From the NCBI RefSeq assembly GCF_015277515.1, contig NZ_CP063767.1, positions 1,302,001 to 1,366,000 on the forward strand: 64,000 nt of DNA. Reading direction: 5' to 3'. Positions 49,423 through 58,258 of the stretch are shown piece after piece (within the stretch, counting starts at the first letter, position 1; each line of letters opens with the position of its first letter). The DNA comes from Thermophilibacter immobilis (GTDB taxonomy: Bacteria > Actinomycetota > Coriobacteriia > Coriobacteriales > Atopobiaceae). The notes beneath the pieces are model-generated. The model saw only the letters and a program-made list of their open reading frames with translations. It did no database searches and was not told where the DNA came from. The translations under genes were made by a program, and so were the position numbers.

Positions 49423-51267
49423 CTACATGGACTGCGGTGCGGACACCCCAATCATCTCGAGCGTGAGCGCGAGCACGCGACGCGTGGCGTCTGCCGCAGC
49501 GAGTCGGGCGTGGGACAGCTCCTGGTCGAGCGGCCGCCCCTTGCCAGGGAGCACCTGGCAGACGGCATAGAACGAGTGGAACTCGCCCGCGAGCTCCTCG
49601 GCGTAGTGCGTGAGACGGAAGGGAGCCCGATCGCGCGCGCAGCTCTCGACGAGGGCCCCGAACTCGGAGAGCTCGCGAGCGAGCGCGGCCTCGGCAGGCT
49701 CGGTGAGCAGGGAGAGGTCGTAGTCGTCTCCCACCGCGCGGCGAGAGACCTCGTCCATGCCCAGCTCGGCCGCCTCCTCGGCGCTGACGCCCGCGCCGCG
49801 GCGCAGGATCGAGCAGATGCGCGCGTGCGCATACTGCACGTAGTAGACGGGGTTCGTGTTGTCCTGCCGCTTCACCCGCTCGATGTCGAAGTCGATCATC
49901 TGGTTGGACGACTTGGAGACCAGGGTGTAGCGCGTCGCGTCGGTGCCCACCTCGCGAAGGAGCTCGTCGAAGCCCACCATCGTGCCCTTGCGCTTGGACA
50001 TCCTGACCGGGTGGCCGTCGCGCAGAAGGTTGACGAGCTGGCCGAGAAGGACCTCGAACTGCGTCGGATAGCCGAGCGCCTCGCAGGCAGACGACACGCG
50101 CTGGATGTAGCCGTGGTGGTCTGCCCCCCAGATGTCGATCACGTGGTCGACGCGCTGGAACTTGTCCCAGTGATAGGCTACGTCGGAGGCGAAGTAGGTG
50201 TAGTCGCCGTTGGTCTTGATGAGCACGCGGTCCTTGTCGTCGCCGAAGTCCGTCGAGCGAAACCACAGGGCACCCGCCTCGTCGCGATAGAGGTGGCCAA
50301 GCTCGTCGAGCCTGGCCAGCGCGCGGTCGACGGCGGAGATGCCGCTCGGGCCCTTCTCGTAGAGGCTGCGCTCGGAGAACCACACGTCGAAGTCGCAGCG
50401 CGCGTCGTGGCAGGTGTCGCGGATGGACTCGAGCATCCAATGGTAGGCGCGCTCGCGAAACTCCGCCATGCGCTCGTCCTCCGCGACCGCGAGCCAGCGC
50501 CGAGCGTCCGACTCCGCGAAGCGCACCGCGAGGTCCACGATGTAGTCGCCGCCATAGGCGTTGTCGCCCAGGTCCTCGTTGAAGGCGTTCGTGAGGGGAT
50601 GCGTCTGGGGGCGCTCGTCGGCCTCGTCGGCCACGTAGGCCTCGCGATCGGCGAGAAGGGCCGCGCGCGCCTCGTCCAGGGTGCACGCGCGCTCCCCCAT
50701 GACCTCAAAGAGCTGCAGGTAGCGCTTGGAGATGGAGTGGCCGAAGACGTCCATCTGGCTTCCGTGGTCGTTGATGTAGTACTCGCGCTCGACGTCGTAG
50801 CCGGCATGCTCGAGCACGCGGCACAGGGAGTCCCCCAGGGCCGCCCAGCGCCCGTGGCCGACGTGCAGAGGGCCCACGGGATTGGCCGAGACGAACTCCA
50901 CCTGGACCTTCTGACCCGCACCCACGTTCGAGCGACCGTAGGAGCGGCCCTGGTCGCGGACGGTGCGGAAGACCTCGTTGGCCGAGGCGGCGGCGAGGTA
51001 GAAGTTGATGAAGCCGGGCCCTGCCACCACGACGCGCTCGACGCTCGCGTCGTGGTCCAGGCGTCTCACGATCACGGCCGCGATCTGCGCGGGGGACCGG
51101 TGCGCGAGCTTGGCAGAGCGCAGGGCGACGGTCGAGGTCCAGTCCCCGTTTCCGGAGTCCGCAGGTCGCTCGAACCCGAGGTCTCCCACCTCGAACTCAG
51201 GCAGCTCTCCTGCGGCCTGGGCCGCCGCCAGGGCGGCTCGGACGAGTTCCTCGATCTTGTCGGGCAT
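49423..51267 (-). CDS. argS: Arginine--tRNA ligase
   Basis: A 614-residue class I synthetase. The HIGH motif is HVGH in VGPLHVGHGRW near residue 133; the KMSKS position reads MSKRKGTMVGFDELL near 425; the C-terminal DALR-type anticodon domain starts with YVQYAHARICSIL. An N-terminal Add1-type domain is present. The ATG at 51267 follows GGGAGAG. It is last in the line wecA, radical SAM, small protein, pncB, argS (85 bp after pncB). Confidence 0.96.
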   Translation of the reverse strand: MPDKIEELVRAALAAAQAAGELPEFEVGDLGFERPADSGNGDWTSTVALRSAKLAHRSPAQIAAVIVRRLDHDASVERVVVAGPGFINFYLAAASANEVFRTVRDQGRSYGRSNVGAGQKVQVEFVSANPVGPLHVGHGRWAALGDSLCRVLEHAGYDVEREYYINDHGSQMDVFGHSISKRYLQLFEVMGERACTLDEARAALLADREAYVADEADERPQTHPLTNAFNEDLGDNAYGGDYIVDLAVRFAESDARRWLAVAEDERMAEFRERAYHWMLESIRDTCHDARCDFDVWFSERSLYEKGPSGISAVDRALARLDELGHLYRDEAGALWFRSTDFGDDKDRVLIKTNGDYTYFASDVAYHWDKFQRVDHVIDIWGADHHGYIQRVSSACEALGYPTQFEVLLGQLVNLLRDGHPVRMSKRKGTMVGFDELLREVGTDATRYTLVSKSSNQMIDFDIERVKRQDNTNPVYYVQYAHARICSILRRGAGVSAEEAAELGMDEVSRRAVGDDYDLSLLTEPAEAALARELSEFGALVESCARDRAPFRLTHYAEELAGEFHSFYAVCQVLPGKGRPLDQELSHARLAAADATRRVLALTLEMIGVSAPQSM

Positions 51268-51352
51268 GTTCTCTCCCATCGTGGGGCGTGAAGGGGCCGG
51301 GCGCAAGGGCGCTGCGCCCGCAGGAAGTGTATCAGAGCGCGCGACGGGCGAG

Positions 51353-52843
51353 CTAGGCCACGGTCGGGCGACCGGAGCGCGCGCCCTCCTCCTCTGCGAG
51401 GTTGCGCAGGAGCTCCGCGAGGCCGCGCTCGAGGCCCACGGGATAGACCTGCGGGTTCAAGAAGCGTGTCACCGCGGGATCGAGGCGCATGAGCGCGTCG
51501 GCGCAGCGCTGCCGGGCCGCTTCTATCCCCTCGGGGGGTGCGGTGCGTCGGCCGCCCTCGACGATCTTCTCGAGCAGCCCGCTTGGCTCGCCCGCGAGGT
51601 CGTAGGTGCGATAGGGGTCGAGGATGTCGACCATCCGATGGGCCACGCCCTCGTGCGCGACGGTGTCGTCCACGATGAGGTCGCCGGTGGGGCGGCCCAG
51701 GGCGTCGTGGTAGCGCAGAACGCGCTGAATCCCGGGGAGCGTGCGCTTGTAGGCCTGCTCGGAGAGCTTGATGACGGGCGTCCAGGGGCCGTCCGCGTCG
51801 CGCCGGATGGCCGACAGCTTGTACACGCCTCCCAAGGAGGGTTGCGGGTCGCAGGTCGCGAGCTTGGTGCCGACCCCGAACGAGTCGATGGGCGCCCCCT
51901 GGGCGAACAGCGACTGGATCGTGTACTCGTCGAGGTCGTTGGAGACGGCGATCTTGATGTAGGGCAGGCCGGCCTCGTCGAAGGCTAAGCGCGCCTCCTT
52001 GGACAGGCGCGCGAGGTCACCCGAGTCGATGCGGATGGCCGCGAGGCGCTCGCCGGCTCGCTCCATCTCCCTGGCCACGACGATGGCGTTTTTTATGCCT
52101 TGGTGGACGTCGTAGGTGTCCACGAGCAGGGTGCAGTTCTTGGGGCTCGAGGCAGCGAAGGCGCGGAAGCTCTCGAGCTCCGAGCCAAAGGCCATAACCC
52201 AGGAGTGCGCGTGCGTGCCAAAGACCGGGATGCCGTAGATCTTGCCGGCGAGCACGTTGGAGGTGGACGAGGCTCCGGCGACGTAGGAGGCGCGCGCCAC
52301 GGCGAGGCCCCCGTCGGGGCCCTGGGCGCGGCGCAGCCCGAAGTCGGAGACCGGGTGGCCCTCGGCGGCACGCACGACGCGGGCGCACTTGGTGGCCACG
52401 AGCGTCTGGAAGTTAACGAGGTTGAGCAGGGCCGTCTCGACGAGCTGACAGTCGATCACGGGACCCTCGACGCGCACCATGGGCTCACGGGGGAAAACGA
52501 CCTCCCCCTCGCTCACCGCGTGTATCGTGAGGTCGAGGTGATGGTCGCGCAGGTACTCGAGAAACCCCGGCTTGAACATGGGGCCGCCGCCGGGTGCCTC
52601 GAGCTCCGAGAGGTAGGAGATGTCCTCGTCGTCGAAGACGAAGTTCTCCACGAGCTCGGCGACCTGGCCCACGCCGCAGCAGACGGCGTAGCCGCCCTCG
52701 AAGGGGTTCTCGCGAAAGAAGGCATTAAAGCAGCCCTGGGCGTCCGCGAGGCCGGACTCCCAGAAGCCCTGCGCCATCGTGAGCTCGTAAAGATCCGTGT
52801 TGAGACAGACGTCGGTGGGCTTGGTGCGGTCGGTGAGTGACAC
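51353..52843 (-). CDS. pncB: Nicotinate phosphoribosyltransferase
   Basis: A 496-residue enzyme that makes nicotinate mononucleotide from nicotinate and PRPP for NAD salvage. Family segments: LNTDLYELTMAQGFWESG, GLRRAQGPDGGLAVARASYV, GTHAHSWVMAFG (with the phospho-accepting His region), LLVDTYDVHQGIKNAI, IRIDSGDLARLSKEAR and FGVGTKLATC. The start is GTG at 52843, preceded by AGGGGGA and nine bases after the stop of the small protein gene. Length suits the bacterial class of about 480-500 residues. Confidence 0.95.
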   Translation of the reverse strand: MSLTDRTKPTDVCLNTDLYELTMAQGFWESGLADAQGCFNAFFRENPFEGGYAVCCGVGQVAELVENFVFDDEDISYLSELEAPGGGPMFKPGFLEYLRDHHLDLTIHAVSEGEVVFPREPMVRVEGPVIDCQLVETALLNLVNFQTLVATKCARVVRAAEGHPVSDFGLRRAQGPDGGLAVARASYVAGASSTSNVLAGKIYGIPVFGTHAHSWVMAFGSELESFRAFAASSPKNCTLLVDTYDVHQGIKNAIVVAREMERAGERLAAIRIDSGDLARLSKEARLAFDEAGLPYIKIAVSNDLDEYTIQSLFAQGAPIDSFGVGTKLATCDPQPSLGGVYKLSAIRRDADGPWTPVIKLSEQAYKRTLPGIQRVLRYHDALGRPTGDLIVDDTVAHEGVAHRMVDILDPYRTYDLAGEPSGLLEKIVEGGRRTAPPEGIEAARQRCADALMRLDPAVTRFLNPQVYPVGLERGLAELLRNLAEEEGARSGRPTVA

Positions 52844-52852
52844 GTCGTCCCC

Positions 52853-53164
52853 CTATCCGAGTTGCGTGGCGAGCAGCCAGATGAGAGCCACCCCCACCAT
52901 GACGAGAATCACGATCTTTTGCCCAGGGGCCATCTTGAGGTCGTCCTCGTCGGGCTCCATCATCTTGCGGCCCCGCTCGCGTGCCCTGGCGTCATGGGCC
53001 TCCTGCTCGCGGGCTGCCTCGTCGGCGTCGCTCTGCGCGCGCAGGCGCTCCAGCTCGGCGCGCTCGGCGGCGGCTCGCGCGGCCTCGTCGCGCTCGGCCT
53101 TCTCGGCCCGCAGGCGCTCCAGCTCGGCGCGCTCCGCCTCGCTCAGGCCCTCGTCCTCGGACAT
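52853..53164 (-). CDS. Small coiled-coil, tail-anchored membrane protein
   Basis: A 103-residue protein I do not recognise. Residues 5-70 are Glu/Ala/Arg-rich and should form a coiled coil with an internal repeat: AERAELERLRA appears twice, about 25 residues apart. A hydrophobic segment near the end (KIVILVMVGVALIWLLATQL) predicts a C-terminal membrane anchor with the coil in the cytoplasm. The ATG at 53164 follows GGAGG. It lies 35 bp after the radical SAM gene and nine bases before pncB, so it belongs to that operon. Confidence 0.75.
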   Translation of the reverse strand: MSEDEGLSEAERAELERLRAEKAERDEAARAAAERAELERLRAQSDADEAAREQEAHDARARERGRKMMEPDEDDLKMAPGQKIVILVMVGVALIWLLATQLG

Positions 53165-53199
53165 ACGCCCTCCGTCCCGCTCGTCGACAGTGCCCACAG

Positions 53200-54180
53200 T
53201 TATACCCCTTTGTCGGGCCCGGGGCCCCGGAGCTCGGGCCCGGCCACCCCCGTCGCGTCGAAGCGCGGCACGAAGCTTTCCGAGACCGTGCCCCCCTCCT
53301 GCCACCACAGGCGCTCGAAGCCGAGGTCGTCGGCATGGCAGAGCACGATCTCGTACTCTTCCTCGGAGACGCCGTGGGAGAGGGGCCCACCGGCACTGCG
53401 GCAGACGTCGTTGGGGGTGTACTGGTTCATGATCGAGAGGTCGACCTGGTTTCCCGCGATCTGCCAGACCCGATCGAGCACGGCGCAGGAGTCCTGGACG
53501 TGTCCGGGCAGGACGAGGTGGCGCACGATGACCCCGCGCGTCATGGCCCCGTCGGGGGCGACCGCGCGCCCTCCCCGCTCGCGCACGGAGCCCACCATGG
53601 CGGCCAGTGCCTGCGCGGCGACGTCGGGGTAGTCGGGCGCTCCCGAGAGCGCGGATGCCAGGCCAGAGTCGGCGTACTTGAAGTCGGGCAGCCACACGTC
53701 CACGACCTCGCCGAGCGCACGCACGACCTCGGCGCGCTCGTAGCCGGACGTGTTGCAGACGACGGGCAGCGTGAGACCGGCCGCGTGGGCGAGCTCCACG
53801 GCCCTGCGCACGTGGGGCGCGAAGTGCAGGGGCGTCACGAGGTTCACGTTGAGCGCGCCCTGCCCCTGAAGCTCGAGCATCATCTCGGCGAGGCGCTCCG
53901 TGCTCACGGCCGCGCCGAACCCCTCGCTCGAGATCTCGTGGTTCTGGCAGAAGACGCAGCGCAGGGGGCAGCCCGAGAAGAAGATAGCGCCCGAGCCGGC
54001 CGCGCCGGATATGGGGGGCTCCTCCCAGAAGTGCAGGGCCGCGCGGGCCACCCTGAGCTGGGCGCTCATCCCGCAGACGCCGGCCGCGCCGCCGAGACGC
54101 GCGACATGGCAGCGACGCGGGCAGAGCTCGCAGGATGCGTAGGCCCTCTCGCAGGGCCACGGCGATGCGGGAGCTGTCAC
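53200..54180 (-). CDS. Radical SAM protein of the PflA-like type
   Basis: A 326-residue radical SAM enzyme. The cluster motif SGCPLRCVFC gives Cys71, Cys75 and Cys78. A second group of cysteines lies before it (Cys17, Cys20, Cys24, Cys36; CELCPRRCHV), probably an extra Fe-S or zinc site, a pattern typical of the uncharacterised pyruvate-formate-lyase-activase-like group. LPDFKYADSG and RHLVLPGHVQDS are group segments. The GTG start overlaps the end of the wecA-like gene by four bases. The real substrate is unknown; no glycyl radical enzyme gene is nearby. Confidence 0.82.
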   Translation of the reverse strand: MTAPASPWPCERAYASCELCPRRCHVARLGGAAGVCGMSAQLRVARAALHFWEEPPISGAAGSGAIFFSGCPLRCVFCQNHEISSEGFGAAVSTERLAEMMLELQGQGALNVNLVTPLHFAPHVRRAVELAHAAGLTLPVVCNTSGYERAEVVRALGEVVDVWLPDFKYADSGLASALSGAPDYPDVAAQALAAMVGSVRERGGRAVAPDGAMTRGVIVRHLVLPGHVQDSCAVLDRVWQIAGNQVDLSIMNQYTPNDVCRSAGGPLSHGVSEEEYEIVLCHADDLGFERLWWQEGGTVSESFVPRFDATGVAGPELRGPGPDKGV

Positions 54181-55364
54181 GGGCGGCGCCCCCGCCCGTG
54201 ACGCCGGGACCGCTCGTGGGTCTCCTCGGGGGACCCGTCGGCAGGGCCCTCGACCTCACCCGCGCCGTCCTTGGGATCGCGGCGGTGCAGGAGCACCGGG
54301 TCGAACAGGCGCAGGTGCCGGGCGAAGGCCGCGGAGAGGGCCATGAGCACGCAGAAGATGAGAATGCGCGGCCAGGTGGAGACCTTGGTCATGACGACGG
54401 CACCCACGCACAGAAGCGCGGTCCAGGCGTAGATGAGCAGCACGGCCTGGCGCTGGTTGTAGCCCTCGGCCATGAGGCGATTGTGGATGTGGCCCAGGTC
54501 GGCCTGTCCGACGCTCACATGCGCACGCAGGCGCCGCACGATGGCCGAGAAGGTGTTGATGATGGGCACGGCCGCTATGACGAGCGGGACGATGATGGTG
54601 GTCAGGCCCGCGAAGCGCGTGACCGAGAGCAGAGACGCCGTCCCGAGCGCAAAGCCGAGGGTGAGGGCGCCCGAGTCCCCCATGAAGATCGAGGCCGGAT
54701 AGAAGTTGTGGCGCAGAAAGCCCGCGGACGAGCCCGCGACCGCGATTGAGAGCGCTGCGGCGTCGGGGCGCCCCGCCCACACTGAGAGCACGAACATGGT
54801 GAAGCTCGCGATGGCCGAGATACCGGCCGCGAGGCCGTCGAGGCCGTCGATGAGGTTGATGATGTTGACGTAGGACACGAGGTAGACCACGGTGACCGGG
54901 TATGCGAGCCACCCCAGCTGTATGATGCCGTGCAGGGAAAAGGGGTCGGCGATGTCACCGATCACGAGCCCCCCCGCCACGGCGATGGTGGCCGCGAGCG
55001 TCTGGCCCAGGAGCTTCTGAAGCGGCTTCAGCGAGCGGTAGTCATCCAGAAGGCCCGTGAGGAAGATCACGAGGAAGGCGATTACGAGCAGCCAGTAGTC
55101 GATCTGCAGCTTGGGTGAGGGCACGAGCACGACCGGCCAGTCAAGAAACTTCGTGCCCAGGTACTGGACCACGAACGCCGCAACGATGCCGCAGAACAAG
55201 GCGATGCCGCCCATGCGCGGGATGGGCGTGCGGTTGATGCGACGGGCGCTGGGGTAGTCGACCGCGTCGACGGCCACGGCGATCCTACGCGCGAGCGGGG
55301 TCGCGGCGACGGTCGTGAGAAGCGCGGTCGCGAAGAGGCACAGGTACGGCATCCAGTGTGGCAC
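54177..55364 (-). CDS. Undecaprenyl-phosphate N-acetylhexosamine-1-phosphate transferase (WecA/TagO type)
   Basis: A 395-residue membrane enzyme of glycosyltransferase family 4 that starts wall teichoic acid, O-antigen-like or other cell-wall glycan synthesis by placing a sugar 1-phosphate on undecaprenyl phosphate. About eleven membrane segments. Motifs: FLTGLLDDYRSLKP (the DD pair), NIINLIDGLDGLAAG, FMGDSGALTLGFALG and the cytoplasmic GQADLGHIHNRLMAEG with the HIHH-like His site. The C-terminal 30 residues are charged. GTG at 55364 has GGAGGAG ten bases upstream; ATG at 55352 is an alternative. It opens the five-gene unit ending in argS. Confidence 0.9.
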   Translation of the reverse strand: MPHWMPYLCLFATALLTTVAATPLARRIAVAVDAVDYPSARRINRTPIPRMGGIALFCGIVAAFVVQYLGTKFLDWPVVLVPSPKLQIDYWLLVIAFLVIFLTGLLDDYRSLKPLQKLLGQTLAATIAVAGGLVIGDIADPFSLHGIIQLGWLAYPVTVVYLVSYVNIINLIDGLDGLAAGISAIASFTMFVLSVWAGRPDAAALSIAVAGSSAGFLRHNFYPASIFMGDSGALTLGFALGTASLLSVTRFAGLTTIIVPLVIAAVPIINTFSAIVRRLRAHVSVGQADLGHIHNRLMAEGYNQRQAVLLIYAWTALLCVGAVVMTKVSTWPRILIFCVLMALSAAFARHLRLFDPVLLHRRDPKDGAGEVEGPADGSPEETHERSRRHGRGRRP

Positions 55365-55558
55365 TGCCTCGTCTCCTCCCCGAACGCGCTGACGCCTTTT
55401 GCTCAGCTCATGATAGCGGAAACGACCGCCGCCTTGCCGAGGGACGCGGGTATGTGGAGAGGACCGGGGGCGCTCGCGCGCACGTACCTTTTACTTTCAC
55501 CGACCACGCCTCGCAAGTCAAGACTGGTTTCTCCGGACGGCTCACCTATAGTAGGTGT
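55365..55558. other. Promoter-side intergenic stretch upstream of the wecA-like gene
   Basis: The 638 bp between the wecA-like gene and tRNA-Ala carry no convincing gene. This part should hold the wecA promoter; beyond it lie two unlike palindromes (55559-55723 and 55759-55893). Confidence 0.35.
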
Positions 55559-55723
55559 TGTCGTCGCCCTGCGGTGCAAACTGGGTGAACCGACAAGCAC
55601 TACGAGGGAGTCCGACATCTCGTGTTCAGTACGGGTATTCTCCGTTGTTGAGAAAGCCGGAACACACGATGGGGACACCCACCTTTTGAGAGGTGGGTTC
55701 ATTACCGCACCGCAGGGGACGAT
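55559..55723. repeat. Large nested palindrome of separate type
   Basis: The outer arms TCGTCGCCCTGCGGTGC (from about 55560) and GCACCGCAGGGGACGA (to about 55722) pair over 15-17 bases. Inside, CATCTCGTGTTC pairs with GAACACACGATG, and a separate CCCACCT/AGGTGGG hairpin (55678-55697) sits in the right half. Its sequence is unrelated to the seven-copy family, although copy F lies only 36 bp away. Confidence 0.6.
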
Positions 55724-55758
55724 TTTTCTGTCGCTTCTCACCTGTCGCGACCCTCTGC

Positions 55759-55893
55759 CACGATCGGGCACATTCTTGATGGATCTGCGAGAAAAGCACG
55801 TCAAAGTGCCACCCTGCATAGCGTTATCCCAGCTGGCGAGGCTCACGGATGCCGAGAAGGAGCCTCTCGTATCAAAAAAGCGCCCCAATCATG
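55759..55893. repeat. Intergenic palindromic element, copy F
   Basis: Left arm CACGATCGGGCACATTCTTG then ATG; right arm ATCAAAAAAGCGCCCCAATC then ATG. The inner right arm GCCGAGAAGGAGCC is well kept, the left inner arm GCGAGAAAAGCACG less so. This is the only copy between divergent genes (wecA-like and tRNA-Ala), so it lies upstream of both. Confidence 0.7.
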
Positions 55894-56002
55894 CCCGCGC
55901 GGCGCCGACGCCACTCGCCGGTGCCGCGCCGCCGATCGCTTCTCGATTGCCGCTTGACAGCCGCCGGGGGCGCTGCCACAATTACCAGCGCGCTACGCGC
56001 CT

Positions 56003-56078
56003 GGGGATGTAGCTCAGCTGGGAGAGCGCTGCCTTCGCAAGGCAGAGGCCGAGGGTTCGAATCCCTTCATCTCCACCA
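56003..56078 (+). tRNA. tRNA-Ala (anticodon CGC)
   Basis: A 76-base tRNA starting GGGGATG and ending CATCTCC-A-CCA, CCA encoded. The loop TTCGCAA gives anticodon CGC, reading GCG. Confidence 0.96.
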
Positions 56079-56088
56079 GAGACCGTTT

Positions 56089-56126
56089 GGCCCGGATGCC
56101 TCGGCTGGCACCCGGGCCTTCCTTTT
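56089..56126 (+). terminator. Intrinsic terminator of tRNA-Ala
   Basis: GGCCCGG and CCGGGCC (with an inner GCC/GGC pair) form the stem, followed by TTCCTTTT. It begins 11 bases after the tRNA CCA. Confidence 0.9.
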
Positions 56127-56140
56127 GATGCACAGGGGCC

Positions 56141-56944
56141 CTAGGCGTACGAGCCGCGCAGCGAGTACCAGCCGTCCTGCTCGGCCGCCACGAGGGGTAC
56201 GTCGAACAGGTCGCTCATGACCTCGCTCGTGAGCAGGTCGGCCTTGGGGCCGTCGGCGAAGACCTCGCCGTCCTTGACCAGGAGCACGCGAGCGATGGGC
56301 GGGATAATGTCCTCGGGGTAGTGCGTCACGAGCACGATCGAGCGGCCCTCGGAGGCGAGCGCCCCCATGGTCTGGCGCACGTGGTACATCCCCTCGGGGT
56401 CGAGCCCCGTGCACGGCTCGTCGAAGATGAGCACCCGGGGGTCGCGCACGAGCTCGCGCGCCACGAGCACGCGGCGGACCTGGCCCGTGGAGAGCGTCAT
56501 GACGTCGCGCCCGGCAAGCCCGACGATGCCCAGGCGGTCGAGGGCCGCGCGGGCGCGCTCGCGGTGCGCGCCTCCCACCTCGGCGTGCAGGGGCACCCCG
56601 AGCGTCCCGAACAGGCCTCCCACGACGATGTCCTCCACCGGGAGGTGAACGCGCACCTGATCGTGCATCGTGGAGCTCACGATGCCCAGGGCGCCCTTGA
56701 TCTCGGAGAGCAGAGGCCGCTCCTGCCCGCGGAAGCGCACGGGGGGCTCCTCGCGCCACAGGGGGAAGACCTCGCGGGTGAGCAGCTGAATGAACGTCGA
56801 CTTCCCGGCGCCGTTGGGGCCCAAGAGGGCCACGTGCTCCCCCTCGGAGAGCGAGAAGTCGCCGACGTGCAGGATGGTGCGACCGGCGCGCACCACGCTG
56901 GCGTCACGAATCCAGAAGAGCGGGGCCGACGCGCGAGCGTCCAT
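56141..56944 (-). CDS. Stand-alone ABC ATP-binding protein
   Basis: A 267-residue ABC ATPase. Walker A GPNGAGKST at residues 42-50, a signature reading LSTGQVRRVLVA near 150 (Thr for Gly in LSGGQ), Walker B VLIFDEP, and an H-loop VLVTHYPEDI. It resembles the ModF/YlmA-type ATPases that often stand without a permease. No membrane partner lies next to it: tRNA-Ala lies on one side and the divergent ilvA on the other. The ATG at 56944 follows a strong GGAGGTTCC. Its partner and cargo are unknown. Confidence 0.82.
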   Translation of the reverse strand: MDARASAPLFWIRDASVVRAGRTILHVGDFSLSEGEHVALLGPNGAGKSTFIQLLTREVFPLWREEPPVRFRGQERPLLSEIKGALGIVSSTMHDQVRVHLPVEDIVVGGLFGTLGVPLHAEVGGAHRERARAALDRLGIVGLAGRDVMTLSTGQVRRVLVARELVRDPRVLIFDEPCTGLDPEGMYHVRQTMGALASEGRSIVLVTHYPEDIIPPIARVLLVKDGEVFADGPKADLLTSEVMSDLFDVPLVAAEQDGWYSLRGSYA

Positions 56945-57037
56945 GGAACCTCCTTGAGACGAGCCGGCGCGAGCGCGCCGCGGGGTCTACTATAGGCAAA
57001 TCGAAAAGCCGTGCCGCTCAGAAAGCAGGGACCCACC

Positions 57038-58258
57038 ATGCCAGAGACGCTCTCGCTCGAGGCGTTCGAGGAAGCCTCCGAGAAGGTCAAGGAGGTCACG
57101 CAGGAGACCAAGCTCGTGGCGAGCCCGTACTTCTCGGCGCAGTCCGGCAATCGCGTGTGGCTCAAGCCCGAGAACATGCAGCGCACGGGCGCCTACAAGG
57201 TCCGCGGGTCCTACTACAAGATCTCCACCCTCTCTGACGAGGAGCTCGGGCGCGGCCTCGTCACGGCGAGCGCGGGCAACCACGCGCAGGGCGTGGCCTA
57301 CGCTGCCGCACGCGCCGGCGCCTCATCGGTCGTGGTCATGCCCACGACGACCCCGCTCATCAAGGTCGAGCGCACGAAGGCCCTCGGCGCCGAGGTGATC
57401 CTCTACGGCGACGTCTACGACGAGGCGTGCGAGCGCGCCCGCGCGCTCGCCGAGGAGCGCGGCTACACGTTCATCCACCCGTTCAACGACCCCGTCGTGG
57501 CCTGCGGACAGGGCACGATCGCCATGGAGGTCATCCAGGAGCTGCCGCTCGTCGACACGATCCTGGTGCCCGTGGGCGGGGGCGGCCTGGCCTGCGGCGC
57601 CTCCACGTTCGCCAAGCTCTACAACCCCAAGATCAGCGTCATCGGCGTCGAGCCCCAGGGGGCCGCGTGCCTCACGGCCTCGCTCGAGGCGGGACACGTG
57701 GTCAAGCTCCCCTCCGCGAGCACCATCGCCGACGGCACGGCGGTACTCGAGCCCGGTGACCTCGTCTTTCCCTACCTGCAGGAGAACCTCGACGACGTCA
57801 TCACGGTCCCCGACGAGGAGCTCATCGTGGCCTTTCTCGACATGGTCGAGAACCACAAGATGATCGTCGAGAACTCGGGGCTGCTCAGTGTGGCCGCCCT
57901 GAGGCACCTCCCCGCCGAGAACAAGCGCGTGGTCTCGATCCTGTCGGGCGGCAACATGGACGTCATCACGATGTCCTCCGTGGTGCAGCACGGCCTCATC
58001 CAGCGCGGGCGCATCTTCACGGTCTCGGTGCTGCTCCCCGACCGCCCCGGCATGCTCGTGCGCGTGGCGAGCGTCGTGGCCGAGAAGAACGGCAACGTCA
58101 TCAAGCTCGAGCACAACCAGTTCGTGAGCACCAACAGAAACGCCGCCGTCGAGCTGCGCGTCACCATCGAGGCCTACGGAGAGGAGCACAGGGCCCAGAT
58201 CGTGGGCGCGCTCGAGGAGGCGGGCTTCTCCCCCACCCTCGTGCAGACCTCGCTGTAG
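57038..58258 (+). CDS. ilvA: Threonine ammonia-lyase
   Basis: A 406-residue PLP enzyme that turns threonine into 2-oxobutyrate and ammonia, the entry into isoleucine. The PLP lysine is Lys54 in TGAYKVRG; ASAGNHAQGVAYAA and the glycine loop VPVGGGGLACG bind the cofactor. A single ACT-type domain starts near residue 330 (SVLLPDRPGMLVRVASVVAE), as in the shorter class of about 400 residues. The ATG at 57038 follows AGGGA. It lies 361 bp upstream of ilvD on the same strand, so it may be separately expressed. Confidence 0.93.
   Translation: MPETLSLEAFEEASEKVKEVTQETKLVASPYFSAQSGNRVWLKPENMQRTGAYKVRGSYYKISTLSDEELGRGLVTASAGNHAQGVAYAAARAGASSVVVMPTTTPLIKVERTKALGAEVILYGDVYDEACERARALAEERGYTFIHPFNDPVVACGQGTIAMEVIQELPLVDTILVPVGGGGLACGASTFAKLYNPKISVIGVEPQGAACLTASLEAGHVVKLPSASTIADGTAVLEPGDLVFPYLQENLDDVITVPDEELIVAFLDMVENHKMIVENSGLLSVAALRHLPAENKRVVSILSGGNMDVITMSSVVQHGLIQRGRIFTVSVLLPDRPGMLVRVASVVAEKNGNVIKLEHNQFVSTNRNAAVELRVTIEAYGEEHRAQIVGALEEAGFSPTLVQTSL

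Noticed and set aside
55356-56012. Open frame of about 218 codons across the gap between the wecA-like gene and tRNA-Ala.
   Set aside because: It spans two palindromes and the tRNA start, with mixed composition and no motif; better read as non-coding.
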